Below, in pieces: positions 33,985-43,347 of a stretch of 64,000 nt of DNA. The notes below the pieces were generated by a model that was not told where the DNA came from, did no database searches, and worked only from the letters and a program-made list of their open reading frames with translations. Source of the stretch: a virus; IMG/VR virus record IMGVR_UViG_3300028569_002586, positions 1 to 64,000 of that record; one strand, given 5' to 3'. The stretch's first letter is position 1; the number at the start of each line of letters is the position of its first letter. Position numbers and translations under genes: made by a program.

Positions 33985-36036
33985 TCATGATATGGCTCCT
34001 AAATACTGTCCTGTGCCTCCTGGAGTCACAGCATAGCCATTCAGATTAATACATTTACCAGCAGCACCACCTCCGTAGTTTGATGTCTTTGACCCAGCAC
34101 AACCAGCCCCCGCGCCCGCAGCTCCTAAGCTTCCACCAGCTCCCAATAGCTGGGCGCCTTTGGCACCGCCTGTTTTGTAAGTACCAGCACCACCATTACC
34201 GTTCGAACCGCCTGTACCTGCAGTACCAACTGTAATACCCGCGCCACCAGCTCCTGAACCACCTCCACCAGGGCATTGTTGATATACACCGCACCAAGGC
34301 CAATTACACCCACCTGATCCACCACCACCACCGCCAATAATGCCACTATTTTGTATAGTTAGATTATAATTTAAATTGATGGCAGGTCCACCAGCTCCAC
34401 CACTTGAGTTTGTTCCCCCAGCATTACCACCTTTGCCAGCTACCATACCATTAGCAGGTGAATTTGTTGCATCAGATACTGCAGGTACAATGAGCGTAAC
34501 AGTGGACCCCGCAGGCCATACACCTGTGTCCAATGCAGCAGTTGCAGAAGAAGAACTACCAATGTTGCCTGCCACAGTGAATTCCACATTTCTTGCACCT
34601 GCAGGCACTCCGTAGGTTGCCACATATGCATCATACAGATTCACATTGTTGGTGTTGGTACTGGCTGCACCTATTGTCACAGATTGTGTGGTGGGCGATG
34701 CAGTAGGTGTCACTGTGGGTGTGGGTGTGCGTGTCACTGTGGGGGTGGGTGATACTGAAGGTGTCACAGTGGGTGTCACAGTTTTTGTAGGTGTTACAGA
34801 AGGTGTAGGTGTCATGGTGGGTGTTTTTGTAACTGTAGGTGTGTTTGTTGGTGTGGGAGTTGGTGAAGCGTCCATTGTTTTGGTGGGGGTGACTGTGGGT
34901 GTGAGTGACACAGATGGTGTCACAGTGGGTGTTCTGGTGGGGGTGGGTGTCATGGTGGGTGTTCTGGTGGGAGTGAGTGTGGGCAATACTTTGAGACGCA
35001 AAGAATATGGCACTTTTCTGCTTGTGATCAGATAAGCAGATCCAGGTTGCATCACGGTCAATGTATTTTCAATTTGCAATGGATCATATTCATCAAATTC
35101 AACAAGTGAGGATTGATCTGTGCTGGTGCCAATCACCTTGATGGTGTTGCTCATATCTATGCCAGGTAGATAATTTTCATAGTCTATATTTTGAATGTAC
35201 TGAACATATTCAGTAATTTGCACATTGGCAAAAATGGGTGTGGTGGTTGGAGTAACTGTGGGTGTAGGTGTCCTGGTAGGTGAAACTGTTATGGAGGGTG
35301 TAACTGTGGGTGAGACTGTTTTAGTAGGTGTCACAGTTGGAGTGACTGTTTTAGTAGGTGTCACAGTTGGAGTCATTGTAGGGGTAGCAGTAGGGGTAAC
35401 TGAAGGTGTTATAGTAGGAGTTATAGTAGGTGTAACAGAAGATGTTGGTGTTACTGTAGGGGTTACTGTAGGTGTAGGTGTTTGAGTGGGTGTAGGTGTA
35501 GGGGAAGGAGTTGGGCAAAGATTAGACTGAGCTACAGTTGGCAGTCCACCAAAGGTACTACCAAAACCTGTAGCTACTGTACAGTAATAGACTGTGCCTG
35601 TAACAAGTATACCTAAAGAATTGAGAGTGAGGCTAGGTGCAGTACTACCAAGAAAATACCAACTCACCATGCTAGCACAATAATCAAATGTAGTGTATGG
35701 TATGATGGTTATATTTTTGCCAATGGTAATAGTTGTCATGTAGCTACAGTCACTAAATACCTGAGTGCCAAGGCTAGTAACACCATTGCCTATGGTTGCA
35801 CTGATTAGATCCTGGCAGTTCATGAACGCTGAATTTCCAATACTTGTCACATTGTCAGGAATAATGAGACTGGTTATCCGTGTACTAGCAAATGCAGAAT
35901 TACCAATACTGGTTACTTCATTACCAAATGTAACTGCGATTAATGGTGATGGCACAAATCTATTATAACTACTTTGTGTTATAATGGTATCAGTACTGGT
36001 AGAAGTGGTACCATTAAGATAATAAAATGTTGTCAT
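33985..36036 (-). CDS. BspA-type LRR protein with Pro-Thr linkers and polyglycine tip
   Basis: This 683-residue protein has, at residues 30-150, BspA/LRR_5-type leucine-rich repeats (VTSIGNSAFASTRITSLIIP, SIGNSAF, SLGTQVFSDC). Then come a Pro-Thr linker (about 178-270), a small domain (EYVQYIQNIDYENYLPGID... LVEFDEYDPL) related to one in the RCC1 protein, and another PT linker. A C-terminal glycine-rich region follows (GGGGGSGGCNWPWCGVYQQC and on). Polyglycine tips are seen in phage adhesins such as T4-type gp38. Its start overlaps the preceding LRR gene's stop by 4 bases. Probably a receptor-binding fibre part. Confidence 0.78.
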   Translation of the reverse strand: MTTFYYLNGTTSTSTDTIITQSSYNRFVPSPLIAVTFGNEVTSIGNSAFASTRITSLIIPDNVTSIGNSAFMNCQDLISATIGNGVTSLGTQVFSDCSYMTTITIGKNITIIPYTTFDYCASMVSWYFLGSTAPSLTLNSLGILVTGTVYYCTVATGFGSTFGGLPTVAQSNLCPTPSPTPTPTQTPTPTVTPTVTPTSSVTPTITPTITPSVTPTATPTMTPTVTPTKTVTPTVTPTKTVSPTVTPSITVSPTRTPTPTVTPTTTPIFANVQITEYVQYIQNIDYENYLPGIDMSNTIKVIGTSTDQSSLVEFDEYDPLQIENTLTVMQPGSAYLITSRKVPYSLRLKVLPTLTPTRTPTMTPTPTRTPTVTPSVSLTPTVTPTKTMDASPTPTPTNTPTVTKTPTMTPTPSVTPTKTVTPTVTPSVSPTPTVTRTPTPTVTPTASPTTQSVTIGAASTNTNNVNLYDAYVATYGVPAGARNVEFTVAGNIGSSSSATAALDTGVWPAGSTVTLIVPAVSDATNSPANGMVAGKGGNAGGTNSSGGAGGPAINLNYNLTIQNSGIIGGGGGGSGGCNWPWCGVYQQCPGGGGSGAGGAGITVGTAGTGGSNGNGGAGTYKTGGAKGAQLLGAGGSLGAAGAGAGCAGSKTSNYGGGAAGKCINLNGYAVTPGGTGQYLGAIS

Positions 36037-39000
36037 AGCACTAAATCTCCTGCTGTGAAGTAGTTGACATATGTATAATTTATGGGTGCCCGGTAATAGG
36101 TAAACACTTCATTTGCATAAATGGGGTCAAATAGCACATTGGCCACAAGCTGCGTTCCAATGTATAGATTCATAGTTTCTGGTATTGTGAGAGCAGATAG
36201 GCCATTGTAACTCAGAACATCTTGACTGCCATCTGTGGTCAGGGTGACACCACTTAGACCAATGGGCCCTGGGCCTATAAGAGATGTATCCAAGTTTAAT
36301 CCAGGATCAGATGTACCCACATCATTCAAATAGAAACCATTCACATTGAAGTTCTTAATCATCATTTTGGTTGCAGACACACTGGAGCTGAATGACAAGC
36401 ATGGTTTCACATACCTGGGCAATGCTTTTGTCAAGGCATAATTGGCATATGTGTGGAACTTTTCTTGATCAGGCTTCTTATGCTGCACAATGACTTGTCT
36501 GCCCAAATTGGCAATACGCACTCTGACTCTCTTGAATTCAGGTGCACCAGCAGTGATGTACTGATAGATGGTGAATGGTTCTGCAAATGCAGAAAGTGTG
36601 GGTGTTCTGTACAGTGTTTGATATGCTTTGAAGAATGCATCTCTGATGGTAATAGAGTTCGCTACACTGGAACTGTATCCTTGTGTGTTAAAACCTTGCA
36701 AGCCAAAATTACCATTGATGTCAAATCCAACACCCAAAATACCACCAGAAAGACCTGCATAATTGATAAAATCAGCTTCATTGAGTGCATTGGCACTGAT
36801 AAATGTTGCATTGGTGTAGTTTAATCCAGGTCCAGGTGCCCCTCCTGCAGTTTGTGCTGTGTATCCCAAGAAAGATACACAGAATCCTTCACCAGCTTGC
36901 TGTTGATCACCATGGCAAGCATAATCAAATGTGACTACCACATCTTTTGTTGTGTCAAACCCACTGCTTGCATATATGATGGTGCTCACAGATTCTGGGG
37001 TGAGCTCATAATACCCAGAAGGGTAAATGGTCAAGGTAGTTGTTGCAGACCCTGTGAAATTGTCGTTTGTAACTACAGCACTCACAGTGTAGGTGCCAGT
37101 GCTAATGGGCAACACTTGGGTATTGCCTTGCAAGTAGTAAGTGTTGAATGTCAATCCACCATATGCAGCTGCATAAGCAGTCACAGTTTGAACTGTGCCA
37201 TTGTAAATGTAATTGGGTGCAGGTGGATCAAAGAATATTGCATTGGAAATATCCAATTTTTGAAGTGCAACAGTTGTTTGTGCAGTCACTGGTACAAATA
37301 TGGATGTGGAAGCAGAACTCAATAGCAGTGTCACTGTGCCAGAACCACTCAGAGCAGAAAGTGTATTTGTGGCCACCATGACACCAGGGCCAGACAACAC
37401 TGAAGCATACACTGGAATGTCATTGGTAGAGAAATAGTAGGCAGAAACACGGGTCACTGCAGTCTGCAGGTATCCCAATGTTGCAGGCACATTAATTATG
37501 TTAATTTCTGGTGTGGCTCTGGGCACAGAACCAGGTGGTTCATCTGGTGTAATGAATGCTGCATTGCTTATCAGCGTGGTGTATGCACTGTCAGTATATG
37601 CTGTTCTGCCTTGTGGGTTGCCAGTATAATAAAAAGACAATCCAAAATTAGTAGGATCAGCACTCAATTGCAAGTACAGGCTGTCTATGGCTTTGGAGCT
37701 CAATTGGCAATTTTGTACTTGCAGATCATATACAGAGGATATGTTTTGATGCAGAGTGATGGCAGTTAGTGGGTTATTGTTGCAATACAAGAAGTTTATG
37801 TTTTGTATATTGGATAAATTGAGTGCAGATAATTGATTGTTAGAAAGGTGGAGGTACTCAAATGAAGCAGAGTTTAGATTGATCTGAGATATTTGATTGT
37901 CATAAAGATATAACGTTACATAATCTTGACTCTGCGCATTGAAATTTACACCTGTTAGCTGATTAGAATTTGCATAACATTGTGTTAAATTGGGGTGTGA
38001 ATTGATTGTTAATTGTTTTAATTGATTATCATGCAGGTACAATGTATCCAAATTGCTGCTGTTGCAGTCAACAAAAGAAGATAACTTATTTGCATATGCA
38101 TACACTGTTACAAGAGAATTAAAATTACTAATATCCAGGCTTGTTATGGAATTATTATTACAAATTAAGCTGGTTAAATTGGTGGCTTGTGGCAAGTTTA
38201 CTTCATTGAGTTTGTTTTGTGTTACAGACAGGCTAACTAAATTTTTTGTGTTTATTTGTGGAGGGAGAGCAGTCAGACTTGTAAGACCAATTGAAACCGC
38301 GCTTAAGAAATTGGTGTTGGTTAGATCAATGGCAGACAAATAGTAGTGCTGGTTGCTAAGGGTAAGGCCACTTAAAGAAGGGTTATTGACAAGTGATATG
38401 GCAGATAATGAATGCCTGTTGGCTGGTGAGCTAGAAGTTGTACCTGCAATTCTAACTGTGTGGAGAGAGGGGTTATTATTAAGATTGTATCTTGGCACGT
38501 TGCGATTGGTAGAAGAATTAAAATATTTTAAACTGGGAGAATTGAAGGTCACTGCGGAACTTAAGTTGGCATTAACGGTTAAATTTACAGTTCGAAGAGA
38601 ATTGTAAGTGAGGTTGGTGTTGAGTGCAGTTAATCCAGGATTGAATTGTATGTCAATGATTTGCATTGCACTCAGCCTTTGTAAATTCAAGTCATAAGGT
38701 GCAGATGCAGATCCCATTGTGTAGAAACGGAGCCAATTTAGAGCAGAAAGTCCAGAAAAATCAAAAGAAGAAAGCTTTGGGATATTGCTGAGGTACAGTT
38801 GTTGCAAGTTTTGCAAATATGTTATATTCAAGCTGGTCAAGGAAGGCAGATTGGTAAAACTAAGGAAGTATACTTTGTTAAAATTATTAGGTGAAGACAG
38901 ATTTATAGCTGCATCAGGATTTCCATCCAAGAACAGTGAGCCAGTTCCATTGTTGGGGTATATGACGTTGGTTAATTTTGAGCAGCCATTAAGATACAGA

Positions 39001-40175
39001 TCTCCTAGGCCAGTCAAAGGTGTTAAATCCACTGAGGACAGATTTGAGCAGCCAGCAAGGGTTAAATAACTGTTAGGGAGGCTGATGGGAGGTGCAGGAT
39101 CATTGTCCAGATGCACATTACTGAAGTAGATGCTTGTTAAAGATGGGCAAGATTGTATTTGAAGATTGTACAGTCTAGTTGAACTGGGTATTTCTGCAAA
39201 ATTTAAATCAACAAGATCAGGAGAATTGCTTACATTTAGAGCCCTTAAGCTGGATAAACTGGCAATGCCTTTGATTGCACTCAAAGCACTCAGAGAACCC
39301 AATCCAGATATATCCAAATAATATAACCCAGACAATCCATCTAATGTAATGTTGTTTGCAGAAAGGGTGTATTGTGGGTCATATGGTGCTATTTCACCGC
39401 TGTATCCCCTGCCGCCCAGATACAAGTACTTCAGGGTGGGAAAATTAGGAATATTAACTGCAGTTAAGTTGTTGTTTGCCAGACTTAATATTTCAATTGA
39501 GCTTAGAGGTCCAGTAAGGTTGAAGGAATTTAATTTTCTATTGGAATATGAGACGGAATTCCAGCGACTGATTGTAAAAGTTCTTAGGGCAGATAGAAAC
39601 TGTGTGTCACACAGAGAGAAGTCTTTGACCTGTAATTGATTTTGCCCTGCATATACATTTGGAATTTGACCACCTTTGAATTCTAATGCAGAAAGAGATC
39701 CATCTGACATATTCAAACCATTAGAAAATTGACAACCACTGATATTAAAGGTTACCAAATTACCCTGTCTGAGATCTATGTAATTGATATTCCTGTTAAA
39801 TACACCTGCAATCCTCACTGCAGTAAGATTGCCATAGTAATTTCCAGCCCACATGGTAAGATTTGTAAGATACTGATTGTATCTCAAATCCAAGTCTCCC
39901 CTCATGTATGTGCCTTCTGCAAATATTCTGGCAAGATTGGGGAACAAGTCAAAATCTATGTAAGTTGCATATTGAGGGCCTCGGGGTGCAAATTGACCAG
40001 AATAAATTTCAGTTATTAGTGCAAGTTTTGAGGAAGCATTGTTGAGATATAATGTGGAGCTACTATTTGCATCTACATAGTAGTCTGTGCCAGATATGAG
40101 ATGTACATTGCTATTAAAAAACCCTGATGATGTGGTTAGTAGTGTGTTGGATGTTGCTGCTGGTACAAATGCCAT
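36033..40175 (-). CDS. Giant LRR protein with an L-type-lectin-like domain
   Basis: The 1380-residue protein has about 850 residues of irregular LRRs (LxxLYLSNIPKLSSFDFSGL, LDISNFNSLVTVYAYANKLS and similar), ending in a cap (SSKAIDSLYLQLSADPTNFG) like that of the left-edge LRR protein. A strand-rich MBG-like domain (IYNGTVQTVTAYAAAYGG) follows near 1000. Residues about 1070-1290 look like an L-type (legume) lectin: VVVTFDYACHGDQQQAGEGF, GPGLNYTN, GILGVGFDINGNFGLQG. The C-terminal 90 residues are compact beta. Protein- and sugar-binding modules on one chain imply a dual receptor-recognition role. Confidence 0.78.
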   Translation of the reverse strand: MAFVPAATSNTLLTTSSGFFNSNVHLISGTDYYVDANSSSTLYLNNASSKLALITEIYSGQFAPRGPQYATYIDFDLFPNLARIFAEGTYMRGDLDLRYNQYLTNLTMWAGNYYGNLTAVRIAGVFNRNINYIDLRQGNLVTFNISGCQFSNGLNMSDGSLSALEFKGGQIPNVYAGQNQLQVKDFSLCDTQFLSALRTFTISRWNSVSYSNRKLNSFNLTGPLSSIEILSLANNNLTAVNIPNFPTLKYLYLGGRGYSGEIAPYDPQYTLSANNITLDGLSGLYYLDISGLGSLSALSAIKGIASLSSLRALNVSNSPDLVDLNFAEIPSSTRLYNLQIQSCPSLTSIYFSNVHLDNDPAPPISLPNSYLTLAGCSNLSSVDLTPLTGLGDLYLNGCSKLTNVIYPNNGTGSLFLDGNPDAAINLSSPNNFNKVYFLSFTNLPSLTSLNITYLQNLQQLYLSNIPKLSSFDFSGLSALNWLRFYTMGSASAPYDLNLQRLSAMQIIDIQFNPGLTALNTNLTYNSLRTVNLTVNANLSSAVTFNSPSLKYFNSSTNRNVPRYNLNNNPSLHTVRIAGTTSSSPANRHSLSAISLVNNPSLSGLTLSNQHYYLSAIDLTNTNFLSAVSIGLTSLTALPPQINTKNLVSLSVTQNKLNEVNLPQATNLTSLICNNNSITSLDISNFNSLVTVYAYANKLSSFVDCNSSNLDTLYLHDNQLKQLTINSHPNLTQCYANSNQLTGVNFNAQSQDYVTLYLYDNQISQINLNSASFEYLHLSNNQLSALNLSNIQNINFLYCNNNPLTAITLHQNISSVYDLQVQNCQLSSKAIDSLYLQLSADPTNFGLSFYYTGNPQGRTAYTDSAYTTLISNAAFITPDEPPGSVPRATPEINIINVPATLGYLQTAVTRVSAYYFSTNDIPVYASVLSGPGVMVATNTLSALSGSGTVTLLLSSASTSIFVPVTAQTTVALQKLDISNAIFFDPPAPNYIYNGTVQTVTAYAAAYGGLTFNTYYLQGNTQVLPISTGTYTVSAVVTNDNFTGSATTTLTIYPSGYYELTPESVSTIIYASSGFDTTKDVVVTFDYACHGDQQQAGEGFCVSFLGYTAQTAGGAPGPGLNYTNATFISANALNEADFINYAGLSGGILGVGFDINGNFGLQGFNTQGYSSSVANSITIRDAFFKAYQTLYRTPTLSAFAEPFTIYQYITAGAPEFKRVRVRIANLGRQVIVQHKKPDQEKFHTYANYALTKALPRYVKPCLSFSSSVSATKMMIKNFNVNGFYLNDVGTSDPGLNLDTSLIGPGPIGLSGVTLTTDGSQDVLSYNGLSALTIPETMNLYIGTQLVANVLFDPIYANEVFTYYRAPINYTYVNYFTAGDLVL

Positions 40176-40178
40176 ATG

Positions 40179-43100
40179 TTATGCAAATATAAAATTGCCT
40201 CCAGTGTTGCCAATGCTGCTGCCCACAACAGAATATGTATTAAACTGTTGATAGCTGCTTGGGTTGCTAAAATTAGTGTGCAGAGTTTCAATGGTGGGTG
40301 TGTACATGGTGTTGATCACATTGGCTAATATACCGTTAAAGTATTTAAAGTCAGTATTGAAGATATAAAACATATTAGATGTGTCTTTTCCAAGATATGT
40401 AATGCTATATGTGCTTGTTTCTGAGTTGAATCTCAAAATGGGCTTTTCCACAGTCACAATATCAATGTTTAATCCAGTACCTGATAGTGTGAAGTCAATC
40501 ACATCACTGTATTGTATGTCAGCAACACGCATGTCAGGGTAAATTTGCACCAAATTGAAGGTGTTTAAATTCAATGCATAGATCACAGGATAAATGGCTT
40601 TGAAGTTGGATGCACTCAGTGTGGGGTGCAGTATTGTCTTGGCCAAGATGAGCTCATTGTTCTTCTCATCAAACCAAACAGTGGAGAATTTTTCTATATT
40701 TTCATTGAGGTTACCCCTGGTAACATATGTTTCATTGTTTGAAGATGTTCTGACACTATTATCTGTATAGTCAAATTCTATTTTATCAAACACCAGGTGG
40801 TTTTGTGTTTCAAGTTGCAGGGTGTCATAGTAGATATCAAAATTGATGATCTTTGTGTTGATTTCATCTAATATACTGGAAGGGTACTTCAGGAAGACAC
40901 CAGATAATGCACTGGACACTGGTTGAATGATGGAGCTGTTGGAGTTCCTAAAATAAAGATCACCATAATTAATATATTTTGTTTGGTAAATGGTTTGTTT
41001 TTCATTTAACCCTGGTAGAGTTGGCACATAAGCTGTGTCTCTGTTGGGCAGGACTATATTAAAGAACCTGCTGTACAACACAAAATTTGATGGATCATAA
41101 AACTCATCATTGCATGGGGTGAATTGATCTGTGAAAGAACTCACAACAAAGTAATATGCATAATAGTTGGTTAGTGCTGATGGTGGGGGTGTGAATGTGT
41201 AAACACCTGCAAAGGCAAAGTTGGCTCTATAATCAGGCCCACTGGGATTGACACCACCATCTGCAAGGATATCATAATAAACAGGAGATGTTATGGGGTC
41301 AAATGAGGGATCATCAGAAGATGCATCTACTAACAGATCACCATTGGGAGAGATGAAGCTGAAACCATCACGCACATTGCAATCAAAGAAGATATTAATT
41401 GTATCAGAGCAGAAGCGTTCAGGTTGCAGTCGGTAAGAAACAATGGAGAAAGGTTCTCCTGAAAGTGCAAACAAAGGTATGCCATTATCATACTGTGAAG
41501 CGGAAAGCGGTGATGCACCTGTGATGCTGCTAGCATGTGTGAAGTATCCTGATCCAGGTGGAATTTGTGTTATAGTTCTGGCAATTACACCAGAATAATT
41601 TTTAGCTGGATCAACTTCTGTATAATCAAAGTTAAATCCACTTGTAAAGTCATAAAAAGTGTGACCGTCCAGTATCAAGCAATTTTTATCTTGATTTTCT
41701 ATGCTAATTGTTGACAGTATTGCTGATGTGTTTTTGTATGGTTCAGTTAATTTGTAGAGTCCGTAGTCATTGCCATACACATCTGATTTGTATTGTACCA
41801 GTGTCTTGTTGATGCTCAACAAGGTCTCCAAACGCGTTTCAATGGGAAAGAAAATTGAAGGCACAAGAGGGTACACATCTGAATTTGCCCATCTATTTTT
41901 CAGCAGATCCTCAAAAAAATCTTGTGGATCCACATGTCTGGATATGCCTTGATTGGAGAAATCTATGGACTGTTCTCTGGCTTGATAAGCTCTGAAGGTA
42001 TGCAGCAATGGATCACTCTTCACGTCACCAAATTTATAACAATTAGAATAATCAATCTGTGTGAAGCTGTTGTCTTCTATGAAAGTTAAAGGTGAAAATT
42101 GATCTTGTTGTGTATTACCAGAAATATTTCCAAATTTATTTGGGTCAGGAAAAATATAGACTGTATTTGTCTGAAGAGAGGTTACATTGACGTTGTAAGT
42201 GAAATTAAAATTGTTAAAGTTTAAAAACCCCACCCGATCTGGCTTGAAGAACAGACCTTGTTGCTTTGCAGTTTTTAAATTTGCTTCATTAGGAACAAAA
42301 GCTACAGTGGGTGATAATTTGTTCAAATAATTTGCAAAAGGGCTTTGAGCTTGAAAAAGCATTCCTGAGGCAACATTTGTGAGACTGTTACCAGTTGATA
42401 CATAATAAAAATCTGTGCCTGTGTATTTCTTGTTAAGTTCAGAAAGAAGATTTAATTTTAAATTGTTTTCTGTGTTGTTGTTGATGAGATTGATGAAATC
42501 TCTGTCTTTTAGTAGGTCCAGCCTGGAGGGATCAATTGCAGGTAAAACTGAAAAATTATTTGTTCCAATTTCAGTTAAAAAGAATGGGTAGCTTGTTATG
42601 GCATTTACTATGGAACGGTCAAAATTAAGATACAGTTCAGCATCAATGTTGAATATGTTTAAAACAAAATCAGTTTCTCTGAGACCAGATGCATTGTATG
42701 CTGAAGCAGGCAGTGTGCCCAGATCAAAATAGTCAGAATAGTTGTCATACAATTCTTCAAGTTCAACTAAAGTATCATTGCGTATGGATGAAATGGAAAG
42801 GTTCAGTGTTCTGATCAGGGCAGTTAAATCCTGTGCTTCCAAGGTTTTAGAGATTTCATTATAAATGAGTCTTTCCAATCCAGAATTGCTTCCCTTGAGA
42901 TTGTATTCCACAACAGCTGTTTTAGCTGTATCTCTAAGAGTGGAGAAGTATATGCAAATATCTTTAATTTTCTTTGCAAAGAAGGGAACTGCAATTGCAA
43001 GATCTCTATTGTTTGTATAGTCAATATTTTTTAAAAATCTTCTCTCATCCACAGATGTAAAGTTTAAAACAATTTCATTAATAAAATCTAGGTAATATGT

Positions 43101-43334
43101 TTTAACCACATCTTGTGCAGCAGTGGGTGTATAGTTCTTTGCTTCAAACCAATTGTTCAGATAGCTGTTGTAACGTGCAAACAGCTCTTCGGATGTCAAA
43201 GCTAATGAAGAATTGAATTTGAGCCATTCAATGAAGCTAATTGGATTGGTTCTGTCTATGGGTGTTTCTGCCAGGACATCTTTAGTAATAGAATTATCTA
43301 GTGTTTCATCAACAAATCTATTGATATCAAGCAT
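40179..43334 (-). CDS. Large baseplate-associated structural protein (1051 aa)
   Basis: The protein starts MLDINRFVDETLDNSITKDV, with an octamer ATTAAATA 5 bases upstream. The first 200 residues are helical (LKFNSSLALTSEELFARYNS, FFAKKIKDICIYFSTLRD); the rest is beta-rich with repeated aromatic/Asn-rich strands. No family is recognised beyond a general likeness to large structural proteins downstream of gp6 in T4-like marine phages. Position suggests a gp7- or gp8-type wedge or a connector to the fibres. Confidence 0.6.
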   Translation of the reverse strand: MLDINRFVDETLDNSITKDVLAETPIDRTNPISFIEWLKFNSSLALTSEELFARYNSYLNNWFEAKNYTPTAAQDVVKTYYLDFINEIVLNFTSVDERRFLKNIDYTNNRDLAIAVPFFAKKIKDICIYFSTLRDTAKTAVVEYNLKGSNSGLERLIYNEISKTLEAQDLTALIRTLNLSISSIRNDTLVELEELYDNYSDYFDLGTLPASAYNASGLRETDFVLNIFNIDAELYLNFDRSIVNAITSYPFFLTEIGTNNFSVLPAIDPSRLDLLKDRDFINLINNNTENNLKLNLLSELNKKYTGTDFYYVSTGNSLTNVASGMLFQAQSPFANYLNKLSPTVAFVPNEANLKTAKQQGLFFKPDRVGFLNFNNFNFTYNVNVTSLQTNTVYIFPDPNKFGNISGNTQQDQFSPLTFIEDNSFTQIDYSNCYKFGDVKSDPLLHTFRAYQAREQSIDFSNQGISRHVDPQDFFEDLLKNRWANSDVYPLVPSIFFPIETRLETLLSINKTLVQYKSDVYGNDYGLYKLTEPYKNTSAILSTISIENQDKNCLILDGHTFYDFTSGFNFDYTEVDPAKNYSGVIARTITQIPPGSGYFTHASSITGASPLSASQYDNGIPLFALSGEPFSIVSYRLQPERFCSDTINIFFDCNVRDGFSFISPNGDLLVDASSDDPSFDPITSPVYYDILADGGVNPSGPDYRANFAFAGVYTFTPPPSALTNYYAYYFVVSSFTDQFTPCNDEFYDPSNFVLYSRFFNIVLPNRDTAYVPTLPGLNEKQTIYQTKYINYGDLYFRNSNSSIIQPVSSALSGVFLKYPSSILDEINTKIINFDIYYDTLQLETQNHLVFDKIEFDYTDNSVRTSSNNETYVTRGNLNENIEKFSTVWFDEKNNELILAKTILHPTLSASNFKAIYPVIYALNLNTFNLVQIYPDMRVADIQYSDVIDFTLSGTGLNIDIVTVEKPILRFNSETSTYSITYLGKDTSNMFYIFNTDFKYFNGILANVINTMYTPTIETLHTNFSNPSSYQQFNTYSVVGSSIGNTGGNFIFA
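40180..40190. other. Short gap without a gene
   Basis: Only three bases separate the genes at 36033 and 40179. No octamer precedes the LRR gene, so it is read from the promoter upstream of 43334. Confidence 0.5.
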
Positions 43335-43339
43335 TAAAT

Positions 43340-43347
43340 TATTTAAT
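43340..43347 (-). promoter_or_regulatory. Late-type promoter ATTAAATA
   Basis: Octamer exactly 5 bases before the ATG at 43334 on the minus strand. Confidence 0.5.

Noticed and set aside
34646-35485. Further plus-strand Val-Gly frames
   Set aside because: Same linker-repeat artefact opposite the BspA-LRR gene.
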